A stretch of 64,000 nt of DNA from an uncultured Erysipelotrichaceae bacterium (GTDB lineage: Bacteria > Bacillota_I > Bacilli_A > Erysipelotrichales > Erysipelotrichaceae). The stretch spans positions 1 to 64,000 of the forward strand of contig CANDJN010000004.1 of NCBI GenBank assembly GCA_947385085.1, written 5' to 3'. Shown in pieces: positions 1-8,710 of the stretch (positions are counted from its first letter, which is position 1; every line of letters begins with the position of its first letter). Below the pieces are notes generated by a model that saw nothing but the letters and a program-made list of their open reading frames with translations, was not told the origin of the DNA and did not search any database. The translations under genes were made by a program, and so were the position numbers.

Positions 1-143
1 ATCTGATTGATGACAGTAAAAAGGCAGCCGAACAAATTGTGAATAAACGCTATTTATCCAATGCCAAATATCAGAAATATCACAAAAGCGTTGGCTATGG
101 AATTTCCTTCTATAAAAAGCAGTGCTATATTACGAAGGCATAG
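1..143 (+). CDS. C-terminal end of an AAA-ATPase/PD-(D/E)XK family protein (partial)
   Basis: Only the last 47 codons lie in the window, ending with TAG at 141-143. They align without gaps to 1657-1799, the end of the next gene. The six base differences are all synonymous, so the encoded peptide ends are identical. This is therefore an upstream tandem paralogue of the gene at 162. Only 18 bases separate the two, and the spacer supplies the downstream ribosome binding site. Nothing can be said about the missing part. Confidence 0.8.
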   Translation, partial: LIDDSKKAAEQIVNKRYLSNAKYQKYHKSVGYGISFYKKQCYITKA

Positions 144-161
144 AAAGGTGGCGCAAATAAA

Positions 162-1799
162 ATGAGACGTTTACCCATTGGTGTGGATAATTTTAAAACC
201 ATTATTGATAAAAATATGTATTACATTGACAAAACTATGTGGATAAAAGATATTATTGATGAACAATTTGTTTTATATCCAAGGCCAAGAAGATTTGGAA
301 AAACATTGAACATGAGTATGTTATACTATTTCTTTTCCAACAAAGAAAAAGCAAACGCCTATTTGTTTGATAATCTTGAAATTCATAAAGACAAAGAAGC
401 GATGAAGCACCAGAACCAATATCCGGTTATCTTTATCACTTTAAAGGATATGAAAAATAATACGTTTGAAAAACAATTATCCATGTATGATGAACTTATT
501 CAAAATACGGTTGGGCGCAATAAAGAATTATTGGCGAGTCAAATTTTAGATGAAAAAGAAAAAAGTAAATTAAACAATTTTTACTATGGGACAAAAGATG
601 AAATCGACTTGCAAAATGCTTTAACTTTTATCGTTCATTGTTTAGAACGGCATTACCACCAAAAGGTTATCATACTGATTGATGAATACGATGTCCCATT
701 ACAGTGCGCGTATGAATACGGCTATTACGATGAGATGGTGAACTTCTTAAGAAACGTGTTTAGCAGTGCCTTGAAAACCAACACCGCTTTAGAAAAAGGC
801 ATCCTGACAGGATGCTTAAGGATTTCCAAAGAAAGCATCTTTACCGGATTAAATAATTTTAAGACGTATTCCATTTTAGAATTGAAATCCAGTCAGTATT
901 TTGGCTTTACGCTTTCGGAAGTGAAGGAATTATTACAATACTATGGATTGGAAAAGTATATACAGGAAGTAAAAGAATGGTATGACGGGTATTTGTTCGG
1001 CGATACTGAAATCTATAATCCATGGAGCTCCTTGATGTATGTGGATCGAAAGCTTCAAAAAGAAAGCCTCCAACCCATATCGTTCTGGGCGAATACGAGT
1101 GGAAATGATATTGTCATCAACTATATCAAAAACGGCGATCAGGCATTACATGATGAATTTGAATTATTAATGCAGGGAAAGGCGATAACGAAAGAAATCA
1201 AACCGGAACTCACTTATCGTGATATGGATGACATCAATAATATATACAGCTTTCTATTGATGACCGGTTATTTAAAAGTACACAAGGAGATCAAACCGAA
1301 TGAGGAGTATGAACTAATCATTCCCAATCAAGAGGTTTATAAAATCTATGATCGAAGCTTTATGGATTATTTCAATGAGATCAAGCGTCAGAGTAAAAAC
1401 GAACTGATCGCTTTATTCCATGAAGAAGAAGTGAAAAAGGCACAATCGCTGTTAAATGATATATTGGATCGCAGCATCAGCTATTATGATAATTATGAAA
1501 GCTTCTATCATGGCTTTTTAATCGGACTGTTTCAGGATTTAGAAGTTACTTCAAATAAAGAATCGGGAGATGGAAGATTCGATCTTGAAATACTGCCGAG
1601 AAGACTCGATGGGACAGTGGTTATCATCGAATGTAAGCATTCAGCGACATTGGATGATCTGATTGATGACAGTAAAAAGGCAGCCGAACAAATTGTGAAT
1701 AAACGCTATTTGTCCAATGCCAAATATCAGAAATATCACAAAAGCGTCGGCTATGGCATTTCCTTCTATAAAAAGCAGTGCTATATCACAAAGGCATAA
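162..1799 (+). CDS. AAA-ATPase-like protein with C-terminal PD-(D/E)XK nuclease-like domain (DUF1703 type)
   Basis: This 545-residue protein belongs to the large DUF1703 family, common in gut Bacillota and Bacteroidota and of unproven function. The N-terminal ATPase-like part shows a P-loop-like RRFGKT at residues 43-48 and a Walker B-like IDEYD at 173-177. The C-terminal part carries the nuclease-like signature: Asp474 followed by Glu490-x-Lys492. The start is preceded by an AAGGTGG ribosome binding site (145-151). The family usually occurs in many near-identical copies per genome, and an upstream twin ends 18 bases before it. A role in DNA transactions or defence is only inferred from the nuclease fold. 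Confidence 0.85.
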   Translation: MRRLPIGVDNFKTIIDKNMYYIDKTMWIKDIIDEQFVLYPRPRRFGKTLNMSMLYYFFSNKEKANAYLFDNLEIHKDKEAMKHQNQYPVIFITLKDMKNNTFEKQLSMYDELIQNTVGRNKELLASQILDEKEKSKLNNFYYGTKDEIDLQNALTFIVHCLERHYHQKVIILIDEYDVPLQCAYEYGYYDEMVNFLRNVFSSALKTNTALEKGILTGCLRISKESIFTGLNNFKTYSILELKSSQYFGFTLSEVKELLQYYGLEKYIQEVKEWYDGYLFGDTEIYNPWSSLMYVDRKLQKESLQPISFWANTSGNDIVINYIKNGDQALHDEFELLMQGKAITKEIKPELTYRDMDDINNIYSFLLMTGYLKVHKEIKPNEEYELIIPNQEVYKIYDRSFMDYFNEIKRQSKNELIALFHEEEVKKAQSLLNDILDRSISYYDNYESFYHGFLIGLFQDLEVTSNKESGDGRFDLEILPRRLDGTVVIIECKHSATLDDLIDDSKKAAEQIVNKRYLSNAKYQKYHKSVGYGISFYKKQCYITKA

Positions 1800-1907
1800 A
1801 GCTGAACCATCTGATGAATGAATATCATGGGCTTGGCAATCACAAAGCATGGCTGATAAGGGTAAACGGCAAATAGAAAAATTAGATGTGTGGAGGATCA
1901 TAATTAT

Positions 1908-3185
1908 ATGAAGCAAAATGATCGTGTCGGCATGAAAACAATCATGAACAAGAAATGGTACTTAATATTGGCATCGCTGATTATGTTGGCGGGGTGTTCC
2001 CAAGCGAGCGTTGAACAGAAGGAAAACGATTTGAAAATTGTGGTAGCCAGTGATATTCACTATTTAACCCCTGAATATTACAAGGATTGTGATTGGTTTG
2101 AGGATGCCATGTTGGAGGGGGATGGCAAAATGGTGACGTATGCGGATGAAATACTGGATGCTTTTCAAAAGGATATGGAAAAGCAACAGCCGCAGTTTGT
2201 GATCCTGACCGGTGATCTCACTTTCAACGGTGAAAAGGAAAGCCATCGCGCCTTGGCGGAAAAACTAAAGCAGTTGGAAAAACAAGGAATAACCGTTGCC
2301 GTTTTGCCGGGGAATCATGATCTTGACAGCTTGCTTGCCCGCAAATATCATAAGGATGGATATGATGAGGTTGACAGTGTTAGCGCAAAAGAATTTAAAG
2401 AAATATATCAGGAATTGGGATACGATCAGGCGGTACACTATGATGAGCATTCGCTGAGCTATCGCATGGATTTGAATGAGCAATACAGCTTGTTCATGCT
2501 GGATTCTGTGGCCCATGAACAGAAGGGTGCAACGATGGCAGTCGGCGATTTTTTAAGCGATTCCACATGGGATTGGCTGGAAAGACAATTGCAGGAGCTG
2601 CGCAAGGATGGAAAAAAAGCGATTGTTGCGATGCATCATAATCTTACGGAACATTTCCCGCTGCTTGATGAGGGATATGCCATTGACGAATATGAAAAAC
2701 TGGCTAATTGCTTTCAGGAATACGGAGTACCCTTTGTGCTGAGCGGCCATATGCATTGCCAGCATATCAGCGAACAAAGCGGCGTATATGATATTGCGTC
2801 TGCGTCCTTAGTGGATGCCCCGCTGCAGTACGGTGTGATTACATTACATCCTAAAAGCATGGATTATCAAACGCATTCTTTGACGATCAGCACGGATGCG
2901 GATGCGTATTTCGATCAGGTCAGCCGCAATAAGCTGAAAAAAGATTTTGCGGTGATTGAGGATGAAGCCGTTCGTGAAGCGATGCTGGACGTGGTTGTGC
3001 GAGCGAATCGCTATTTCTTTGCCGGTAATTTGGGCAGCCATCTGGAAGAATGTAAACAGATGGAGGGATACTTGTATTATGGACAGGAACAGGGAAATGC
3101 GCTCAAATTTCCCAAATACTATCTGGCCGCAATGATGCAGGATGCCGGAGATTATCAGTCTTTGCATCTTGATTTTGACAAATAG
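1908..3185 (+). CDS. Metallophosphoesterase lipoprotein
   Basis: This is a 425-residue secreted calcineurin-like phosphoesterase. I place the start at ATG 1908 because GGAGG at 1892-1896 lies 11 bases upstream. An in-frame GTG at 1890 lies too close to that site. The signal peptide ends in a lipobox, LAGC, with the lipidated Cys at residue 30, so the enzyme should sit on the outer face of the membrane. The metal-binding motifs appear in order: SDIHY, GDLTFNG, PGNHD, HHN and GHMH. The substrate is unknown. The reading frame is followed by a terminator shared with the convergent aldolase operon. Confidence 0.85.
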   Translation: MKQNDRVGMKTIMNKKWYLILASLIMLAGCSQASVEQKENDLKIVVASDIHYLTPEYYKDCDWFEDAMLEGDGKMVTYADEILDAFQKDMEKQQPQFVILTGDLTFNGEKESHRALAEKLKQLEKQGITVAVLPGNHDLDSLLARKYHKDGYDEVDSVSAKEFKEIYQELGYDQAVHYDEHSLSYRMDLNEQYSLFMLDSVAHEQKGATMAVGDFLSDSTWDWLERQLQELRKDGKKAIVAMHHNLTEHFPLLDEGYAIDEYEKLANCFQEYGVPFVLSGHMHCQHISEQSGVYDIASASLVDAPLQYGVITLHPKSMDYQTHSLTISTDADAYFDQVSRNKLKKDFAVIEDEAVREAMLDVVVRANRYFFAGNLGSHLEECKQMEGYLYYGQEQGNALKFPKYYLAAMMQDAGDYQSLHLDFDK

Positions 3186-3280
3186 CGGACAGGCAGCTGT
3201 CGTAAGAACATTCAGCGCAGAAATGGTATGTGTGCCGCATCATAATGATGACGGCGAAGCTTCCATTGCGGATGAAAGAA

Positions 3281-3312
3281 AAAAGTGGTCTTCTGAAACA
3301 GGACCACTTTTT
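3281..3312. terminator. Bidirectional intrinsic terminator between convergent genes
   Basis: A hairpin with stem AAAGTGGTC/GACCACTTT is flanked by A- and T-runs on both sides. It gives a U-tract for the phosphoesterase transcript (plus) and for the aldolase operon (minus). A second inverted repeat, CACCATGCA/TGCATGGTG, follows at about 3336-3360. Confidence 0.8.
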
Positions 3313-3438
3313 ATGAAGCTGTATTTTGATGAACACCATGCAAACAAAGATGCATGGTGCTGAAATTCAAGCGTCACTTCTGACATTACGGGATGGCGCT
3401 TTTAATGATGGATAAAACTTTCCAAACGTCCCGCTTGG

Positions 3439-4074
3439 CTAGCGATATTGTTTTACCAGCTCAGCACTTTGGCGGCTGCGCCTTACGATTTCATCATATT
3501 GCTTGTCTGCGATGAGCTTCTGATCGGCAATCCAGCTGCCGCCGCAGGCGAAGATGCGATCATAAGCCAGATAGGATTTCACATTTTCAATGTTGAGACC
3601 TCCGGTCGGCATGAATCGGACGTTGGTGTACGGAGCGGCCAGGGCTTTGATCATCGGCAGTCCTCCCAATAATTCGGCAGGGAAGAATTTGACTGCGGTG
3701 ATTCTTAATGCCAGCGCCTGTTCAATATCACTGGCATTGGCACAGCCGGGAATCATCACGATGCCCTTTTCCTGACAGTACTTCACAATGTCCGGATTGA
3801 GTCCCGGACTGACGATAAACCTAGCTCCCACAGCGATTGCTTCATCCACCTGATCCCTTGTCAGCACCGTTCCCGCACCGATGAGCATCTGCGGATAATT
3901 TTCTGATAATATGCGAATGGCTTCGGCAGCGGCTTTGGTGCGAAAGGTGACTTCCGCACAGGGAAGCCCTCCCTCACACAGCGCTTTGCCTAACCATAAT
4001 GCATCCTCTTCCTGTTCAATGACAATCACCGGAACAATGGCTGTTTTCGCTAATTCGCGCAAAATCGCATTCAT
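3439..4074 (-). CDS. KDPG/KHG-type class I aldolase (2-keto-3-deoxy-6-phosphogluconate aldolase family)
   Basis: This 211-residue cytosolic aldolase of the Eda family cleaves 2-keto-3-deoxy sugar acid phosphates, classically KDPG to pyruvate and glyceraldehyde-3-phosphate. The Schiff-base lysine is Lys129 in AVKFFPAE. The catalytic Glu41 sits in CAEVTFRT, and the phosphate-binding PTGG motif follows. The length matches the family. It is the last gene of a six-gene operon and its start overlaps the stop of the phosphotriesterase-like gene by 4 bases. The enzyme family is certain. The substrate is not, since several 2-keto-3-deoxy acids are used by relatives. Confidence 0.9.
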   Translation of the reverse strand: MNAILRELAKTAIVPVIVIEQEEDALWLGKALCEGGLPCAEVTFRTKAAAEAIRILSENYPQMLIGAGTVLTRDQVDEAIAVGARFIVSPGLNPDIVKYCQEKGIVMIPGCANASDIEQALALRITAVKFFPAELLGGLPMIKALAAPYTNVRFMPTGGLNIENVKSYLAYDRIFACGGSWIADQKLIADKQYDEIVRRSRQSAELVKQYR

Positions 4075-5036
4075 GATTGTTTTCGCTCCATGGCACGCAG
4101 GGCAAAGGCACGTTTCGGATTTTCCCGATAAATATCATTGATAATCTGATCGGCCTGTGCTTGTGAAAAACCGGCGGTGATAAGCGCTTGCATTAATTCC
4201 TGCTTAAAATCACGGAAAACACTGTGATAACCGGGCTTTCCGCCGTAGCCCTCTAAACAGGAGCGGCGGGCAAAGTCATTTCCGACCAATATCTGCGTAT
4301 GAAGCTGTTCCTTAGCCAATGCGGTGATATAACGCAGGGCTCTTTCTCTTGTCTGATACTTCGCTTTGGCAATCGAATCATAGGAGAGGAAGACGCCCTT
4401 TGATACGATGGTGCGATGCAATTCAAAATCCTCCAGCTGATCTAAATGACAAAGAATGAGATTTTCATACGGCACCTTTTCTTCCTCAAACATCCGCAGC
4501 TGTGCCAACGCCATAGTACCGCCCTGTGTATGCGTGGAAATGGGCACGCCGCTTTGTAAATGAGCGCGGGCAGCGGCTCGAAGTCCGATTTCCTCCCATG
4601 GGGTGATTTCATTGAGACTCGTACCGATTTTGATTAAACCGGGCTTGATTTGGGAAGGTGAAATGCCGTTTTGTATGGTGTCCAGCAGCTTGGCTGCGAC
4701 TTCATCAATGTCGCGGTTTTCCAGAAAGGGGCGATTATAAGCGCCCTTATTGAATCCGGTACAGGCGATGATATAAATATCGTGCCGCTGCGACAGCTTT
4801 TTCAATGCTTCCGGATCGCTGCGATAATCCACGGTCGTCATTTCCGCAATCAAATTTCCGTCGTAGCTTTTGAATACTTCCATATCTTTATGGATTTTGT
4901 CAACACTGTCCAACAACAGATCGCTATCCTTTTGAATTAAGGCATCGGTCGCATAGGCAATCAGATGAGAATGGGCATCGGTATTGCGGATCTTTTCGAC
5001 ATCCACCTTCCCCGTAACAGTTTGAATGTATGCCAT
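4071..5036 (-). CDS. Phosphotriesterase-family metal-dependent hydrolase
   Basis: This is a 321-residue TIM-barrel amidohydrolase of the phosphotriesterase/YhfV group. All expected metal ligands are visible: His22 and His24 (HSH), Lys136 (LIKIGTS, the carbamylated lysine position), His169 (STHTQGG), His197 (LCHLDQ) and Asp254 (GNDFAR). Enzymes of this family in sugar clusters often act as lactonases or phospho-sugar lactonases, which would fit between the dehydrogenases and the aldolase of this operon. That assignment is inference. The gene overlaps the aldolase start and starts 3 bases after the FAD oxidoreductase stop. Confidence 0.85.
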   Translation of the reverse strand: MAYIQTVTGKVDVEKIRNTDAHSHLIAYATDALIQKDSDLLLDSVDKIHKDMEVFKSYDGNLIAEMTTVDYRSDPEALKKLSQRHDIYIIACTGFNKGAYNRPFLENRDIDEVAAKLLDTIQNGISPSQIKPGLIKIGTSLNEITPWEEIGLRAAARAHLQSGVPISTHTQGGTMALAQLRMFEEEKVPYENLILCHLDQLEDFELHRTIVSKGVFLSYDSIAKAKYQTRERALRYITALAKEQLHTQILVGNDFARRSCLEGYGGKPGYHSVFRDFKQELMQALITAGFSQAQADQIINDIYRENPKRAFALRAMERKQS

Positions 5037-5038
5037 AC

Positions 5039-6322
5039 TTACACCTCCAGTTGGACGTTTTGAGCCAACAGCTGTTCACGAAGCCGTTCGATGGAGATTT
5101 CCTTCACCGGACATTTTTGATCGATTGCGATGCTTGCGGCGATACCGGCTGCCTGCCCCATTCCCATGCATTGGGCAATACTGCGGCTGCCCGCATGAGC
5201 GCTGTGGGTAGCGGAGAAGCATCTTCCCGCCACTAGCAGATTTTGGCTGTTTTTCGGAATGAGGGTGCGATAGGGAATCGAATAATAATCGTTTTCTTGT
5301 AAATAGACCCATTTGGTGGCGCTTGTCTGATTGTGATCCTCGATTGGAGAACCGCACAGTACCACGCCATCCTCAAACTTTGCGCCGCTCAGTACATCTT
5401 GTTCGGTTAACGTGTATTCGCCGATGATCCGGCGCGTTTCTCTCACTCCGATTTGAATCGAAGAACTTATCAGCACGCTGTTTTGATAACCGGGCAAATA
5501 ATCACGCATGAAGCGATAATATTCATGAACTTGTCTTTGTCCTGCAATTTCCGCTTTGGTTAACGCAAATACATCGGTGGGATCATCGAGGATGACGCGA
5601 ACCATATTCGTAGCGACACAGCCCTTTAACGTGGTTTTGTGAAAGCTTCCTTCTTCCCGGGGAAGCTGATATTTGCCGCTGGCATTGGCTTCCTTCATCC
5701 ATTGCCACATATCCTGCTTGGTAAAGGTGCTTGCCTGTTCTTCATCAATATTGGCAACGCGAAAGGTAGTGGTAAGTGACTGCACGTGCTCTTGTCCGCC
5801 GACACCGTCAAATTCATAACCCGCCATATAGGCGACATCGCCGTCACCGCTCGCATCAATGAAAACATCGGCTTCGATGTCGAATGTCCCGTTTTTGGTC
5901 GCAACTTTGACGCTGTTCAGCGTATGATCCTGCTTTGTTACATTCACAGCGATCGCATGAAACAAAAGCTCGACGTTGTGTTCTTCACATAAATCCATAT
6001 AGACTTTTTTTAGTGCCTCGGGTCCATAGGTGATGACCGTTCCCGAGCCATACGTGTTGCTTCGCTCAAAGCATTCATTTTGCGCTTGTAAACGCGAAAT
6101 GATCTCATCTCCCAGGCCGCTGACGACCTTCAAATTATCTTTGCCCGGCAAATAAAATCCGTTCATCGTATCTAAAATAAAGGTACTCGTACCGCCTAAG
6201 AAGCCGTACTTTTCTACCAATAAAACCTTTTTACCTGCTTTGGCGGCGGCGATAGCGGCATTAATGCCCGCACAGCCTGCCCCAATGACTAAAACCTCTG
6301 TCTTGATCATATCGCTGTCCAA
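5039..6322 (-). CDS. FAD-dependent oxidoreductase (FAD_oxidored type)
   Basis: This is a 427-residue flavoprotein. The N-terminal Rossmann fingerprint GAGCAG (about residues 14-19) and the FLGGTST segment are typical of the FAD_oxidored family found in many carbohydrate clusters. A second FAD-contact region, with GR and SIAQCMGMGQAAG, lies near the C-terminus. The gene overlaps the end of the upstream SDR gene by 16 bases, so the two should be co-translated. The substrate is unknown. In context it probably oxidises a sugar or sugar acid. Confidence 0.85.
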   Translation of the reverse strand: MDSDMIKTEVLVIGAGCAGINAAIAAAKAGKKVLLVEKYGFLGGTSTFILDTMNGFYLPGKDNLKVVSGLGDEIISRLQAQNECFERSNTYGSGTVITYGPEALKKVYMDLCEEHNVELLFHAIAVNVTKQDHTLNSVKVATKNGTFDIEADVFIDASGDGDVAYMAGYEFDGVGGQEHVQSLTTTFRVANIDEEQASTFTKQDMWQWMKEANASGKYQLPREEGSFHKTTLKGCVATNMVRVILDDPTDVFALTKAEIAGQRQVHEYYRFMRDYLPGYQNSVLISSSIQIGVRETRRIIGEYTLTEQDVLSGAKFEDGVVLCGSPIEDHNQTSATKWVYLQENDYYSIPYRTLIPKNSQNLLVAGRCFSATHSAHAGSRSIAQCMGMGQAAGIAASIAIDQKCPVKEISIERLREQLLAQNVQLEV

Positions 6323-7047
6323 CCTCCATCGACCGGTACGACAATACCCGTCACAAAATCTGCGTCATCACTGGCTAAAAACTCAGCCGCCTTCACGACG
6401 GTCTTGGGCTGACCCAAGGTATGCCGATTCGCATAAATCGGCTGTTTATCATCCATATAGGAAAGAATGCTTTCATCACTTTGAGCTCTTTTGCTCATCG
6501 GTGTTTCAATCAAACCGGGTGCGATCACATTTACACGGATATTGTTTTTTGCGTATTGAGACGCCATTGCCTTGCTTAAGGCGATGATGCCGCCCTTGCA
6601 CAGCGCATAGGTATGAGTCGCAAACTTCTCGCCGCCTCCGCGCATTCCTAATACGGACGCCGTGTTGATAATGCATCCGTGATTTTGTCGGATCATTTGC
6701 CGCACGGTGTGCTTGTTAATCAGAAACTGCGTTGTCACATTCAGTTCAATCGTCTTGTGAAAGCCTTCCAGCGTACACGCATCAATCGGGCCATCCCCAT
6801 ACCTGCGGCCGCTTCCTCCGGCGATGTTATACAGACAGTCAATCCGATGATATTTTGCGATAATGGCATGGATGGTCTTTTCGACACTTGCTTCATCGGT
6901 TAAATCGACAACCATGCGATCATAGTCACATTCTGCATCATCAAAGTGAAGATCCAGACCGATCACCGTATATCCCAGGGATGTGAAATGCCGGCAGGCG
7001 TATTGTCCGATGCCGCCGTTGGCACCGGTGATAACAATGGTTTTCAT
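6307..7047 (-). CDS. Short-chain dehydrogenase/reductase
   Basis: This is a 246-residue classical SDR. The cofactor motif TGANGGIG is at residues 7-14, NIAG at 74-77, Ser131, and the catalytic Tyr147-x3-Lys151 (YALCK). The C-terminal GWTAI ending is usual for the class. It presumably oxidises a sugar or hydroxy acid with NAD(P) as the second or third step of this operon's pathway. The gene start overlaps the SIS gene stop (ATGA arrangement) and its end overlaps the FAD oxidoreductase start. Substrate specificity cannot be read from the sequence. Confidence 0.88.
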   Translation of the reverse strand: MKTIVITGANGGIGQYACRHFTSLGYTVIGLDLHFDDAECDYDRMVVDLTDEASVEKTIHAIIAKYHRIDCLYNIAGGSGRRYGDGPIDACTLEGFHKTIELNVTTQFLINKHTVRQMIRQNHGCIINTASVLGMRGGGEKFATHTYALCKGGIIALSKAMASQYAKNNIRVNVIAPGLIETPMSKRAQSDESILSYMDDKQPIYANRHTLGQPKTVVKAAEFLASDDADFVTGIVVPVDGGWTAI

Positions 7048-7832
7048 TTGCGGTTCAGCCTCCTTCGATAATCTTGGATGGATGCGTCAAAATACGCTGC
7101 GGATTTTTCCTTGCCGACAAAATGGGCGTGAGTGATGACTTTCGGCGGCTGGTTTCGCTGCGTTAATAATTCCGCAACGCGCACCTTGATCAAATTGACG
7201 ATATAGCTGTTGCCGATGGTGGAAAGCGGTCCGACCGGCGATTTCAAACCATCAATGAATACCCCGGCATCACCAACCGGAGCGTTATTGTTCAAAATGA
7301 CGTCAGCCACATCGGTGAGCTTGTAGCCCTTGGGATGTTTACTGGTGCCGACCTCAGAGTTTTGCATACTGATGACACCGACGACGAAACAGCCGATGTT
7401 TTTCGCTTCCTCCGCTAATTCTACGACCACATTTCCGGTGCCGCTGGTTGTAAATAACAGAAAGCAGTCTTTGGCCTGAATTTCATTGCTGGCGACGATT
7501 TGTTCGGCCAAGCCGTGAATATTTTCAATAAACATCGATTGCTTGATCCCGTTACTGCCGATGATGGAATTGTAAAAGGAAGTTGACAATTCTACCATCG
7601 GATGATAGCCGGGATAGCTTCCATAGCGCGGATACATTTCTTCTACGCCCATGCGGCTGTGGCCGCTGCCGTACATATGAACCAGGCCATCGCTGCTGAT
7701 ACAATCCGCAAAGCGCTGCGCAACCGCTTCAATCTTTGCGAGCTCTTCTTCACTGATGGCTTGAATCACCTTGTGTACAGCTTGTTGATATTGTTCAAAG
7801 CTTCCTTTGATCGAATTATTTTCCTTTTTCAT
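7044..7832 (-). CDS. SIS-domain sugar isomerase-like protein (UPF0309 type)
   Basis: This 262-residue protein contains a SIS phosphosugar-binding fold, seen from the YGSGHSR loop (residues 54-60) and a second loop TTSGTGN. The family is linked to amino-sugar phosphates and is often called a sugar isomerase domain protein, but its reaction is not established. It overlaps the end of the NanE-like gene by 17 bases and the SDR start by 4. Its pairing with a ManNAc-6-phosphate epimerase homologue suggests that the operon handles a phosphorylated amino sugar or a related compound. Confidence 0.8.
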   Translation of the reverse strand: MKKENNSIKGSFEQYQQAVHKVIQAISEEELAKIEAVAQRFADCISSDGLVHMYGSGHSRMGVEEMYPRYGSYPGYHPMVELSTSFYNSIIGSNGIKQSMFIENIHGLAEQIVASNEIQAKDCFLLFTTSGTGNVVVELAEEAKNIGCFVVGVISMQNSEVGTSKHPKGYKLTDVADVILNNNAPVGDAGVFIDGLKSPVGPLSTIGNSYIVNLIKVRVAELLTQRNQPPKVITHAHFVGKEKSAAYFDASIQDYRRRLNRK

Positions 7833-8589
7833 GTTTTTTAAATTCTCCTTCCCGCCAGAAATTCTGATAGCCGCCTAATAAATCCACATAGCGCTTGGCA
7901 ATTAAGTGAGGACGGGTGATCGCTCCTCCGACCACAACGGCATGAGCGCCCAAATAAAGGCATTTCATGGCATCCTCCGGGGTGTAGATATGGCCTTCCA
8001 TCATGACAAACGCATCGTTCGCAAAGTCGCGGCACATCCGCGCAAATTCACGGAAGTCGGGCCCTTCGATATGAAAGGTTTCCTTGGTATAGCCGTATAA
8101 GGTCGGTGCGACAATATCCGCGCCGTTTTCAATCGCCCGCTTGGCTTCCTCATAATTGGAAATATCCGCGAAGATGATCGCCTCGGGAATTTCCTTCTTT
8201 ACGGTTTTGATCAAATCCCATGCGATCGTACCTTGATGCGTTCTTTGTGCAGTACAATCCAATGCGATAATATCGGCACCGGCTTCCCAGATTTTTTTGG
8301 CGCCTTCTAAAGTAGGCGTGATGAACACATCACTGTCCTCATGCCATTCTTTGTTCAAACCGATGATCGGCAAATCCACTGCCGCTTTGATCTGGGCAAT
8401 GTCTTCCGGGGAATTGGCGCGGATACCGACAGCGCCGGCCCATTTCGCGGCTTTTGCCATCTGCACGGCCATGTCCTCGGTATAAAACGGTTCATCCGGA
8501 TAGACCTGGCAAGATACAATCAAGCCGTTTTTTAAACTGTCTAAAATTTTTCGTTTTCGTACATCTGTTGTTTTCATCGCTGTTTTCAA
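7816..8589 (-). CDS. nanE: N-acylglucosamine-6-phosphate 2-epimerase family protein (NanE-like)
   Basis: This 257-residue TIM barrel is a clear member of the NanE family, which interconverts ManNAc-6-phosphate and GlcNAc-6-phosphate. Family catalytic residues appear as Lys80 (IGLNKEWH) and Glu198 (MMEGH). The start is uncertain. The given TTG is 13 bases after an AAGGAGG site, while an in-frame ATG at 8577 has no site of its own. It is the first gene of the six-gene operon behind a good promoter. Because no other sialic-acid genes are adjacent, the true substrate may be a different 2-epimeric sugar phosphate. Confidence 0.8.
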   Translation of the reverse strand: MKTAMKTTDVRKRKILDSLKNGLIVSCQVYPDEPFYTEDMAVQMAKAAKWAGAVGIRANSPEDIAQIKAAVDLPIIGLNKEWHEDSDVFITPTLEGAKKIWEAGADIIALDCTAQRTHQGTIAWDLIKTVKKEIPEAIIFADISNYEEAKRAIENGADIVAPTLYGYTKETFHIEGPDFREFARMCRDFANDAFVMMEGHIYTPEDAMKCLYLGAHAVVVGGAITRPHLIAKRYVDLLGGYQNFWREGEFKKHEKGK

Positions 8590-8615
8590 CCGTGATCGGT
8601 TGCCTCCTTACCGGC

Positions 8616-8644
8616 AATATAACACGAAAAAAAAGCGCTGACAA
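8616..8644 (-). promoter_or_regulatory. Promoter of the nanE-aldolase operon
   Basis: On the minus strand TTGTCA (8639-8644) and TATATT (8616-8621) are separated by 17 bases. They lie between the terminator of the DeoR gene and the first operon gene, so the operon can be transcribed independently of its regulator. Confidence 0.6.
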
Positions 8645-8660
8645 TGCTCTTTCCATAAGC

Positions 8661-8692
8661 AAAAAAACAATTCTCGGGAATGCGAGAATTGT
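8661..8692 (-). terminator. Intrinsic terminator of the DeoR-type gene
   Basis: A ten-base-pair stem ACAATTCTCG/CGAGAATTGT is followed on the minus strand by seven T residues. Confidence 0.85.
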
Positions 8693-8710
8693 CGTTTGTA
8701 GAAACCCAAA

